Origin: Candidatus Methanoperedens sp. | GTDB lineage: Archaea > Halobacteriota > Methanosarcinia > Methanosarcinales > Methanoperedenaceae | Reading direction: 5' to 3' | NCBI GenBank assembly: GCA_023249105.1 | Contig: JAHFDG010000016.1 | Location: 1-64,000 of the forward strand | Length of the DNA stretch: 64,000 nt | In this document: piece after piece, positions 42,210-49,642 of the stretch | Layout: every line of letters starts with the position of its first letter | How positions within the stretch are numbered: position 1 is the first letter of the stretch | Notes under the pieces: model-generated | Seen by the model: the letters and a program-made list of their open reading frames with translations, nothing else | Told to the model about the DNA's origin: nothing | Databases searched by the model: none | Translations under genes and position numbers: made by a program

Positions 42210-42331
42210 ATACCAGCCTCTTCCTGCCCTGATTTTATCATGACTTCCCCGCTCATCAGCCTGGACAGCAGCGTATCGCGCAGGCGGGTGAGGGTGCGGA
42301 TTTGCTTGTTGTTTATTCCCTGATAATCTTT

Positions 42332-42559
42332 GGCAGTATGTGCATAATTTGCATATACTGAATCTTCCTGTAATTCATTGGAAGCGAATATATTCTTCAG
42401 ATGCTTTGTAACAACACTGCAGTCTACCTCAAACAGTTTCGCTATTCTTTTTTGAGGCAGCCAGATATTTTCATTGGCATACAGCACCTCTATATTGATT
42501 TGCCCATCAGGCGTATAGACGGTTATCTGGTTGTCGGGGAGTTTTTTGTTTTGAGGCAT
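42332..42559 (-). repeat. Direct repeat B of the RhuM N-terminus
   Basis: 228 bp matching 39610-39840. The internal palindrome has diverged from that of copy A, while the flanking N-terminal sequence is better kept. Confidence 0.85.
42334..42360. repeat. In-gene palindrome, RhuM fragment B
   Basis: Arms CAGTATGTGCAT and TTGCATATACTG around AAT: 10 of 12. It encodes SVYANYAHT. Confidence 0.78.
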
Positions 42560-42574
42560 ATTTTATGCATTCAT

Positions 42575-42649
42575 TTATTTGTTAGGGGCGATTTCGAGAA
42601 GTTGGATGTCGAATTTTTCTACGGCGGGTTCGCTGATTTTATATCTCAT
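42575..42649 (-). pseudogene. Relic of an hsdR start
   Basis: ATG directly follows the stop of the RloC-like gene. The 24-aa frame MRYKISEPAVEKFDIQLLEI resembles HsdR N-termini (the intact one reads ITESNIETFAIEVLQKLG) and then stops at APNK. This is where hsdR would be expected after hsdS and its partner, so an earlier hsdR seems to have been displaced by the RhuM/ORF6N segment. The match is short. Confidence 0.45.
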
Positions 42650-45001
42650 TTACATATTCTGCTCTAAAATTTCATAGTGCTTTGGGTCAGATTCTTTGAC
42701 TATATTCATCAAAATTTTTATTGCATCTTTACTTTCACTTTTTTCTTTATGTTCAATCATGCTTGTAGGGTCGGAATTATGTGAAAGTTCATTAACCAAT
42801 TTGTATGCTTTATTCCAATCCGAATCACTGATCTTTTCGTTTTCCTTCTTGCCTTCATTCAATTCTTTCACGATTGCCATCATTTTATTTTTTTGATCTC
42901 TTGAATCTGGAATTTTGAAATCTGCAAAAATATCAAAAAATCGTCTTGCTACATTTCCAATTGTATAGAAATCAGCATATTGCAAATCTTTATCTTTAAA
43001 ATTATTCAACAGGCTAAATAAAAAGTGATACTCCGATTTATATTTTCTCAAGGTTTTATCAAGTTCAACAATTTTTGCATTTCTTACATCTGAATCTGTA
43101 AAATTTTCAACCATGTAAAACTCACATAGTATTGGTTTTTCTTGCTGACCTTTCGTTAACGTTTTATTGCTTTTTATAATATCTTTGTTTTTATTGTTAA
43201 ACCACTCTTTTAATAGATTAAAAAGTTGGAAGTTATGTGTAGAAACAAAAAGTTGCCCCACTTCTTTGAAATGAGTACTTATCAAAGAAAAAGAATGATA
43301 AATGAAATTTGAATCAAAACTGGAAATCGGATCATCAATAAAAATAATGCCATTTTTGATATTAAATTCTTTTTCCTCAACCTTAACAATGAAATATGAA
43401 AATGCTATCGCTGTTTTTTCTCCCTCACTCAAATTTTTTGCTGGCTGTCCATCTCTTTTGATGATATAGCCCTTTTTATCATTATCTAACTCAAGTATTA
43501 TTTCCTCTCGGCCAAAAAATTCATTTAAGTGCTTATTAATCTTTTTTATAGCTTTTCCAATATTTGAAGTCTTTTTTTCTAGTTCTGATATGCCGGTTTT
43601 ATTCTTATTTACCGCTTCAAAAGCCTCTTTTTCTTTGGTTTCAGCATCTTTTAACTCATTTTTAATTTTTTTATAATCCTGATTTGTTACGGCAAAAGCA
43701 ATAGAATGCAATTCTAGTTTTTCTTTTGCTTTTATAACTTCTGAGGCGTGATTTTTTACCTTGCCATTATGATTTGTAACTATTTTATTCAATTCATCAA
43801 TAATCGCATTATAGTCTGTTAAAAAATCTCTTGGTTTTTCGGGGTTAGTAATAAGAATGAGTGGATTATTGTGTTTTTCATTTAATTTGGAGAATGCATT
43901 TTCAAGCCAAGTATTCAAATTTTCAATAATTTCGTTTAGAGCTTTTGCTTGAGTTTCATATCCTACTCTTAAGTCGGGATAAAGTTCCTCATTTTTTAGG
44001 GCGATTTTTTCTTTTTTTATTTTTTCAATTTCTCCTTTTAACTTACAGGTTGTGCTTTGTAAATCTTCATAATCCTTACTGAAATGTTTTGAGAGTGAAC
44101 TTAAAAAATCGCTATCAAATGGCTTTTGGCAAAACAGACACTTCTCAGTTTCTTCTTTCATTTTATGTAAATCAAAACCTTGTTTTACCCAATTATTCAA
44201 GTTTTGATCATTTTTTAGTCGTTCAAGTGTTTCAGAGACAACTTTTTTCCCAAGCAATGTTTGAATTTCCCAAAATATCTTTTCAAAATCATTTATTGAT
44301 TCCTGATTAAACAAAAAGTTGAATTGAAACTTTTGAAAAGGGTATTGGTTTTTCCCTGCCTCACTTTTGCTTATTGCCTCGTATTTTTTTTTGTCTTCAT
44401 CATCGAGTGTTTTATCGATAAAATTATCAATGCCAACAGTATTGATTTTGTTTTCAGCTTTTGTTTTATTGTAGGACTTATCAAAAAGAATATTTGCAAT
44501 TTCTCGCCCTATTCCAGTTAAAAAACCATTCTTTACTTCTTCCTTAGCCTTTTTATTATTTTTCGCGTCTTCGTAATTTTTATGCAATGTAATATTAACA
44601 ACTTTCAGTTGTTCGAGTTGTTTTTTGCTTTCTATATCCTCCTCGCTGACATAAACAATCGGATTGCAAGAGTTTGAAGGATCAAATGAAATATTGTCAT
44701 CAATAAAATCTTGATTGAAAACTTTGATCGGCAAATTATTGCTTGCGACATCGGTATTATTTATTGTTGTGCCATCGCTTGTTTTTATTTCAAACTCTCC
44801 ATTTTCGGGGTATTGCTTGAATTTATCTTTGTCATAAACGCATTTTTTCTCACAACTAGCAAAAATACGGGAAGCTGTTGTTTTTCCGCTTCTATTCCAA
44901 CCATAAATCAAATTGAATTTCCTGAATTCTGGAAGTTCTATTTTCCAAGAAAAATCATGAAATATGCCGAATTCTTTGAGTTTTGATATTTTATTTATCA
45001 T
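42650..45001 (-). CDS. RloC/PrrC-like AAA_13 ATPase inside the hsd locus
   Basis: A 783-aa SMC/Rad50-like ATPase. Walker A YGWNRSGKTTAS (about 33-44), coiled coils either side of a CLFC zinc-hook-like motif (about 288-291), ABC signature NLSEGEKTAIAF (about 523) and Walker B IIFIDDPISSFDS (about 550). The C-terminus, with RKYKSEYHFLFSLLN and NVARRFFDIF, is the region that carries tRNA anticodon nuclease activity in PrrC and RloC. Length and the zinc hook fit RloC better than PrrC (about 400 aa). Catalytic residues cannot be proved by eye. The ATG overlaps the hsdS stop, matching PrrC-type guard genes that sit in type I loci and act when restriction is disabled. Confidence 0.78.
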   Translation of the reverse strand: MINKISKLKEFGIFHDFSWKIELPEFRKFNLIYGWNRSGKTTASRIFASCEKKCVYDKDKFKQYPENGEFEIKTSDGTTINNTDVASNNLPIKVFNQDFIDDNISFDPSNSCNPIVYVSEEDIESKKQLEQLKVVNITLHKNYEDAKNNKKAKEEVKNGFLTGIGREIANILFDKSYNKTKAENKINTVGIDNFIDKTLDDEDKKKYEAISKSEAGKNQYPFQKFQFNFLFNQESINDFEKIFWEIQTLLGKKVVSETLERLKNDQNLNNWVKQGFDLHKMKEETEKCLFCQKPFDSDFLSSLSKHFSKDYEDLQSTTCKLKGEIEKIKKEKIALKNEELYPDLRVGYETQAKALNEIIENLNTWLENAFSKLNEKHNNPLILITNPEKPRDFLTDYNAIIDELNKIVTNHNGKVKNHASEVIKAKEKLELHSIAFAVTNQDYKKIKNELKDAETKEKEAFEAVNKNKTGISELEKKTSNIGKAIKKINKHLNEFFGREEIILELDNDKKGYIIKRDGQPAKNLSEGEKTAIAFSYFIVKVEEKEFNIKNGIIFIDDPISSFDSNFIYHSFSLISTHFKEVGQLFVSTHNFQLFNLLKEWFNNKNKDIIKSNKTLTKGQQEKPILCEFYMVENFTDSDVRNAKIVELDKTLRKYKSEYHFLFSLLNNFKDKDLQYADFYTIGNVARRFFDIFADFKIPDSRDQKNKMMAIVKELNEGKKENEKISDSDWNKAYKLVNELSHNSDPTSMIEHKEKSESKDAIKILMNIVKESDPKHYEILEQNM

Positions 45002-46185
45002 TTTGGTTTCTCCACGAAAACACTCACTTCCCCACTCATCAGCTTCGGCAGCAGCGTATCGCGCAGGTGGGTAAGGGTGCGGATTTGAAGTTGATTTTGT
45101 TTAATTTTAATAAAATTGGGGAGAGAAAATTGATGATATCGCTCCATCAATTCTTTTGAATATTTAATCTCATAATTTTTAAGAACTGATGTTTGAACTC
45201 TTTGCCGCCCAGAAGTTCCAGTCATGGAAAGAATTGCCGTATTTCTAAAGTCTATGTGTCTTGCTAGACAATATACAAAATAAGGGCTTATGCTATCTCT
45301 TGCCCTCATTACAATAAATTCTGTTGATCCTCTACCAATTTCGTCTTCTTCTAAATTTATCACAAAAGCCGTTTTACCATTTTCAAGACACGGTGTAATT
45401 TTTGCCATTAATATATCACCATTTCGAAATGATGAACCTGAATTAATTGTGCGTTTAATTCCTTCCGATATCATCATTGAGGACTCAGATAAACACTTCA
45501 TGTCGAAAAAAGAGTATTCAGTACTGTTGCTGATCTTTTCCCTTGGGTCAAAAACTATTAATTCTTCCAATGTCTTAGTTTCTAAGCCCTCCGCCTCCTC
45601 CACAAACCACTGCCTGAACAGCGTCTCTGCCAGTGCCTCTAGGGTTTTGTTCTGGCGGTACAGCAGGTCAATCTTGTCATCAAGGCTGCTGAGGATGGAG
45701 GCGATGGAGTGTTGTTCGGGCAAATCTGGAATTATTAAATCTAAATCCTCAAGCATTCCTTTTGTTAACGCTCTTCTCGTAGCACCAATTTCGGATATGC
45801 TTAGAAGGTACTCTTTTTTAGCTTGCAAAAAATAAAGCAAATAGTCGCTATCCAGATTTTTTTTATTGGTTCTAATGATTGCTACATGCTGGTTTACTCT
45901 CGCCGGTAAGACTTTTTCAGGGACTTTACAAACTCTTGCAACACTATCACCTGTGATATTTAGGAGGACATCTCCATTCTGTACAGTTACATTACGCAGT
46001 GCTTCTGCTTGCTCTTCATCAATAAATGCAAGACCATTATATGAAAATTGAAAATCAAGCACATTTTGACTTCTTATCAGCGATATCCCTTCTGATTTGT
46101 AGGCGTTATCACCTCCAGTCGGTGTAGCGCCGCTCCCTATCTTGGTAGTCAAATGCTTCAGCTTATATTCCTTCCACTCACTCAT
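44998..46185 (-). CDS. hsdS: Type I restriction specificity subunit HsdS
   Basis: A 395-aa HsdS with two target-recognition domains (about 1-150 and 195-350), each followed by a conserved helix: LPEQHSIASILSSLDDKIDLLYRQNKTLE and QNQLQIRTLTHLRDTLLPKLMSGEV. GDVLLNITGDSVARV and NGDILMAKITPCLENGKTAFV are the usual TRD cores. It sets the bipartite DNA target for HsdM/HsdR. Its 3' end is duplicated in relics at 42206 and 38506. Confidence 0.93.
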   Translation of the reverse strand: MSEWKEYKLKHLTTKIGSGATPTGGDNAYKSEGISLIRSQNVLDFQFSYNGLAFIDEEQAEALRNVTVQNGDVLLNITGDSVARVCKVPEKVLPARVNQHVAIIRTNKKNLDSDYLLYFLQAKKEYLLSISEIGATRRALTKGMLEDLDLIIPDLPEQHSIASILSSLDDKIDLLYRQNKTLEALAETLFRQWFVEEAEGLETKTLEELIVFDPREKISNSTEYSFFDMKCLSESSMMISEGIKRTINSGSSFRNGDILMAKITPCLENGKTAFVINLEEDEIGRGSTEFIVMRARDSISPYFVYCLARHIDFRNTAILSMTGTSGRQRVQTSVLKNYEIKYSKELMERYHQFSLPNFIKIKQNQLQIRTLTHLRDTLLPKLMSGEVSVFVEKPK

Positions 46186-46245
46186 TTCCCGCCGTCCTTA
46201 TTTCATTTAACCTTTTTCATTGATTTTTTTTCTTTATTGGGCTGA

Positions 46246-47133
46246 TCAATATATTCTAAATTTATCTCTCTGAGAAATAATATCTTCAGGTTCAGTGATT
46301 TCACCACGAAGCGCTCCATCAATTAGCCCATTTAGCTGTTTTATTCGTATTGCTATTTCTTCGAGTCTGTAATATAATGGTTTTACCCAATATATTAAAA
46401 TAAAAAATATAAAAACAATAACCAGACCAAATTTTACTTGAACTTCAAGAAGTTCGTAAGGAGGCCAATTTAAATCCTTTAATATCCAAATGATTGATAT
46501 CAAAAGAAAGAATTGATATACTCCACCTAATAAGAATATTTTGAACTTTTTTTCATCAATTTGATTCTTTTCAAATATTTTTAAAAATTTTCTTTCAAAA
46601 AATATTACCGAGAATGCCGAAATTGCATCCAAGGCAAAAAAGGATAATAAAAACCAATACGGTAATGAGTTGAGAACTTCTACTGGTATAGTATAACTTG
46701 AAAATAATAAAGGACTTAACCGCTGATAAAGAACTATTGAAAAAATAATTATTATTGGTATAAAATTAAAATAACCCGTTTTGGTTTTAGGTGCATTGAA
46801 TATTCGTAAAACACGTTCATCATATTTTATTACATATAACAATTCAAGTATTCGATACATTTGAAAACAAAGCACAATTATTAAAGATGCAAACACCACT
46901 TTGAAATAGAAGACGTTAGTTGAATTTAAATTAAATTCTATTTGACTTATTGATAGTTCGATTAAAAGCCAGATTGAAATAGCAATTGTTGTAATAAGAG
47001 CAATGAATTGTGTAGTAAGGAATCTTTTCTCCTCTTCTAAAGAATTGCATTCGTCCTTCATGAATTTAATCCACTCACAAATATTTAGAGCTGATGTAAT
47101 CTGTTTAGGTTCAGGATTTTGGCTCAAATTCAA
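46246..47133 (-). CDS. Polytopic membrane protein of unknown function
   Basis: A 295-aa protein with about six predicted membrane helices (about 45-65, 78-98, 122-140, 155-177, 198-218, 232-252) and a charged C-terminal tail. It probably starts at TTG 47133, 3 nt behind the zinc-ribbon gene. No family is recognised. Its place between doc and hsdS suggests a membrane effector or passenger of the defence locus. Confidence 0.65.
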   Translation of the reverse strand: MNLSQNPEPKQITSALNICEWIKFMKDECNSLEEEKRFLTTQFIALITTIAISIWLLIELSISQIEFNLNSTNVFYFKVVFASLIIVLCFQMYRILELLYVIKYDERVLRIFNAPKTKTGYFNFIPIIIIFSIVLYQRLSPLLFSSYTIPVEVLNSLPYWFLLSFFALDAISAFSVIFFERKFLKIFEKNQIDEKKFKIFLLGGVYQFFLLISIIWILKDLNWPPYELLEVQVKFGLVIVFIFFILIYWVKPLYYRLEEIAIRIKQLNGLIDGALRGEITEPEDIISQRDKFRIY

Positions 47134-47136
47134 TTA

Positions 47137-47325
47137 TTACACCCAGTTTAATGGCATATTGCAGTTTGGACAATTTCTGATTCCAGACTGTAAAGGATAA
47201 CTACAACGAGGACACATGGGGACATTTTGATTAGAGTTACCTTTAAGGAGTTTATACAATAAAATCGCTCCTCCAACAATTGCCGCTCCTCCAATGAACG
47301 CATCCCATGCAGAATCTTTTGCCAT
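47137..47325 (-). CDS. 62-aa membrane-anchored zinc-ribbon protein
   Basis: N-terminal membrane helix (AFIGGAAIVGGAILLYKLL) followed by a zinc ribbon CPRC-x11-CPNC. The small tethered zinc ribbon is typical of many unrelated archaeal proteins. With the membrane protein downstream (gap 3 nt) it forms a likely pair. Confidence 0.7.
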   Translation of the reverse strand: MAKDSAWDAFIGGAAIVGGAILLYKLLKGNSNQNVPMCPRCSYPLQSGIRNCPNCNMPLNWV

Positions 47326-47461
47326 ATAACTTTATCATTATGATTTTATTCGATATATGGTTTACTATTTGAAAATTCTCTCATTTTTAATTTTAAACAA
47401 CAAGCTGAATACACAAAGGTATATAACTATTTATTCTTATTTACAAATAGAGATTGATTAT

Positions 47462-47596
47462 ATGCTTGAAAAGAAAAATCAAGAGATTGCTTCAAGAGAC
47501 AGAATAACAGGTACTCTGACCGAGGAAGATGAAAAACATCTTGATGCCAGCATGAATCATAACGATAGTTTATTGATGCTACTCGCACGAATGTAG
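47462..47596 (+). CDS. Possible 44-aa ORF convergent with doc
   Basis: It starts MLEKKNQEIASRDRITGTLT, is acidic and protein-like, and has a TATA-like GTATATAAC about 40 nt upstream. It is the only plus-strand candidate inside the hsd locus, and its 3' end overlaps the doc 3' end by 18 bp. It could be a small antitoxin, an antisense transcript or chance. Confidence 0.3.
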   Translation: MLEKKNQEIASRDRITGTLTEEDEKHLDASMNHNDSLLMLLARM

Positions 47597-47953
47597 CGAT
47601 TGCGTGTTTCTTTTTAACCACCTGAAAATACGTTCTTCAGGACATTTATATTTTGCAATTTCAATTAAAACTTTGATGATTTCTTCATCTTTTGCATGTA
47701 TATGAACTCCTTCATGCCTCAGGAGGAAATCTGCCACTTCAAAAGCTGTCCTTTTGTTTCCATCCATAAAAGGATGATTTGTGATTATTCGATATAAAAC
47801 CATTGATGCTTTTTTGAATATGTCGTTATCCTTTTCAAGTAGGTAAATAAGGTATTCCACACTTCCTTCATTAAGAATCCCTTTTTGTCCTCCATATTTA
47901 TCTATGATTTTATCATGAATCATTAAGATTTTTTTGGACGTTAATTCAAGCAT
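47579..47953 (-). CDS. doc: Doc-type Fic-fold toxin
   Basis: A 124-aa death-on-curing protein. The Fic motif reads NHPFMDGNKRTAFEVADFLL, the canonical HPFxDGNKRTA with intact His, Asp, Asn, Lys and Arg. Doc phosphorylates EF-Tu in the P1 system, and Fic relatives AMPylate. No Phd-like antitoxin is beside it; the preceding gene is a DUF1016 N-terminal domain overlapping by 13 bp. Confidence 0.88.
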   Translation of the reverse strand: MLELTSKKILMIHDKIIDKYGGQKGILNEGSVEYLIYLLEKDNDIFKKASMVLYRIITNHPFMDGNKRTAFEVADFLLRHEGVHIHAKDEEIIKVLIEIAKYKCPEERIFRWLKRNTQSLHSCE

Positions 47954-48504
47954 ATTGTTTCATCCTTTTCCTGCATTTCCTCGATGACAGGCGCTTTGTT
48001 CCGGCTTTTAAGAAGACGTTCGTAATAAAGCGAGTTTATCTGGCGCTCTAACGCTCGGACGCTCCAGTTCTGCTCAACCGCTTCCTGGATATAATAGGAC
48101 AGAGCATCCTCATTCTCAACTCTCATGAGCAGTTTGTAGTGTGTCCATGTCAATTCTCTCCTCAATGCGGAGAGAATTGGAAACCTGAGGTAAAATAACC
48201 TCATGTTCCACAGGCTTTGTTCAGAGAAACCTTTTCCAAAATCCGCATTTAACTTAATTGAAATGTTTTTTATCTGATAGGTTCTATAGTCTGCCCTTTG
48301 CTTGCCTTTTTGTTCCTCCTCTACGATCAGCCTTCCAATGTTCCAATACGCCTCCACCATGGCAAAATTGGCGGCACGGTAAGCATTTTGCCGGGCAGTT
48401 TGAAGAATATCGACAATGTTTAGGTAACGTTCGCGTCGAACTTCAGGCTGATAGATATTCTTTTCTTTTTTTGTGGCTCGCTTTGGCAGGATACTATTTC
48501 TCAT
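47941..48504 (-). CDS. DUF1016 N-terminal domain protein without nuclease domain
   Basis: A 187-aa relative of YhcG (PDDEXK family) that holds only the N-terminal DUF1016_N part: ILQTARQNAYRAANFAMVEAYWNIGRLIVEEEQ, FGKGFSEQSLWNMRLFYLRFPIL, ELTWTHYKLLMRV, WSVRALERQINSLYYERLL. Full-length family members continue for about 150 residues with a PD-(D/E)xK nuclease, absent here. ATG at 48504 has GAGGA upstream; the frame to 48570 is not family-like. It may be truncated or act as an antitoxin to Doc, whose gene it overlaps. A palindrome encodes FPILSALRREL. Confidence 0.78.
   Translation of the reverse strand: MRNSILPKRATKKEKNIYQPEVRRERYLNIVDILQTARQNAYRAANFAMVEAYWNIGRLIVEEEQKGKQRADYRTYQIKNISIKLNADFGKGFSEQSLWNMRLFYLRFPILSALRRELTWTHYKLLMRVENEDALSYYIQEAVEQNWSVRALERQINSLYYERLLKSRNKAPVIEEMQEKDETICLN
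48151..48179. repeat. In-gene palindrome, short DUF1016 gene
   Basis: Arms CAATTCTCTCCTC and GCGGAGAGAATTG around AAT: 12 of 13, the outer 11 pairs perfect. It encodes PILSALRREL before the conserved TWTHY. Confidence 0.88.
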
Positions 48505-49642
48505 TTTCACTATCCTCAAAATTTGTAGCTTTTTCCTTGACCTTCTTATATTTCTTCCCCTCAGAAACAATTACCGCGGAATCCTCGTTAATTGAATTAG
48601 TGTCAAAATCATTTTCATTATCAAAATTGAAAGCCTGCAATTTCCGCGCAATGGTTTTCGCATCAGGCAATAAGTTCTTATAGCTTTCAGGCAGGGTAGG
48701 GCTGATGCTGTAAGTAGATACGCCAATAGGATGAACCGATGTCTTCAGGGCATATTCTACGATGGTGCGCTTTTTGTTCTTGCAGATAATTATGCCGACG
48801 CTGTCGTTTTCATGGGGCAGTTTCACCCTGTCGTTCAGCAGGTTAAGGTAAAATTCCATTTTGCCCTTGTACTCAGGTTTGAAATCACCGATTTTAAGCT
48901 CTATGGCTACAAGGCATCGAAGTTCACGATGATAAAGAACAAGATCAATAAAAAATTCTTCATCATCAACCGTAAGCCTGAACTGATTGCCCAGAAACGC
49001 AAAACTGAAGCCCATCTCACATAAAAAATTCCTGATATTCAAAATAAGGGCTTCCTCAAGCTGGTGCTCTGAGTGTTCATCTGCCAGTTCCAGGAAATCA
49101 AAGGTATAATGGTCTTTCACCGCAAGTTTTGCCTGATTCTTAATGGTGTCCGGAACGGTTTGATCAAAGTTGGTCTGGTTAAGGAGGTATTTCTCGAAAG
49201 ATTTATTTTCGATCTGGTGTTGCAAAATTCGCACCGTCCACCCAAATTTTTTTGAGGCGATCATGTAAAACTGTCGTTCATGGTCATCTTTGCATTTACT
49301 CATAATTACAGTATGATGAGTCCATGCAATTTCTCTAATCAATGATTGGAGAATTTCCTTGTCCTTATATTCTTCATAGAATTGTCGCATCAGCCAGAGA
49401 TTTGGAGCAGAAAAACCCCTTATTCCCGGAAATTCTGCCTGAAGATCTCCAGAAAGTTTTTCTACTACCGATTTTCCCCAGCCTGCATTCGTTTGTTTTT
49501 CAATAATAGATTTGCCGATGTCCCAATACAATGCGATCATTTCCGTATTGACCGCTTTTAATGCTTCATATTGAGCAGACCGGATTCTTTGTTTAATGTC
49601 TGCCAGTAATTCTAAATATCCACTGGGGGTTATATCGTTCAT
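48494..49642 (-). CDS. DUF1016 (YhcG-type) protein with PD-(D/E)xK nuclease domain
   Basis: A 382-aa full-length member. N-terminal DUF1016_N domain ([63 protein letters not shown]). The nuclease domain (about 215-340) has [29 protein letters not shown], with D and ExK in the catalytic arrangement. The last 40 residues are disordered and acidic. The ATG overlaps the hsdM stop, so it is translated with hsdM. Such proteins recur in type I loci, and a nuclease role is likely. Confidence 0.85.
   Translation of the reverse strand: MNDITPSGYLELLADIKQRIRSAQYEALKAVNTEMIALYWDIGKSIIEKQTNAGWGKSVVEKLSGDLQAEFPGIRGFSAPNLWLMRQFYEEYKDKEILQSLIREIAWTHHTVIMSKCKDDHERQFYMIASKKFGWTVRILQHQIENKSFEKYLLNQTNFDQTVPDTIKNQAKLAVKDHYTFDFLELADEHSEHQLEEALILNIRNFLCEMGFSFAFLGNQFRLTVDDEEFFIDLVLYHRELRCLVAIELKIGDFKPEYKGKMEFYLNLLNDRVKLPHENDSVGIIICKNKKRTIVEYALKTSVHPIGVSTYSISPTLPESYKNLLPDAKTIARKLQAFNFDNENDFDTNSINEDSAVIVSEGKKYKKVKEKATNFEDSENEK
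49328..49356. repeat. In-gene palindrome, long DUF1016 gene
   Basis: Arms AATTTCTCTAATC and GATTGGAGAATTT around AAT: 11 of 13. It encodes [10 protein letters not shown] before the conserved AWTHH, the same place as in the short DUF1016 gene. Confidence 0.78.

Larger units (their letters stand above)
42206..42559 (-). pseudogene. Chimera: RhuM N-terminus fused to an HsdS C-terminus (fragment B)
   Basis: A 117-aa frame. Residues 1-75 are the RhuM N-terminus (start MPQNKKLPDNQITVY, IAKLFEVDCSVVTKHLKNIF, variable SVYANYAHTAKD); residues about 80-105 are an HsdS end (QIRTLTRLRDTLLSRLMSGEV), then GQEEAGI. The join falls where fragment A goes on with DGKEYQTK. It shows recombination between a rhuM gene and an hsdS 3' end. 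The frame is intact, so expression is possible, but no full domain set remains. Confidence 0.72.
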
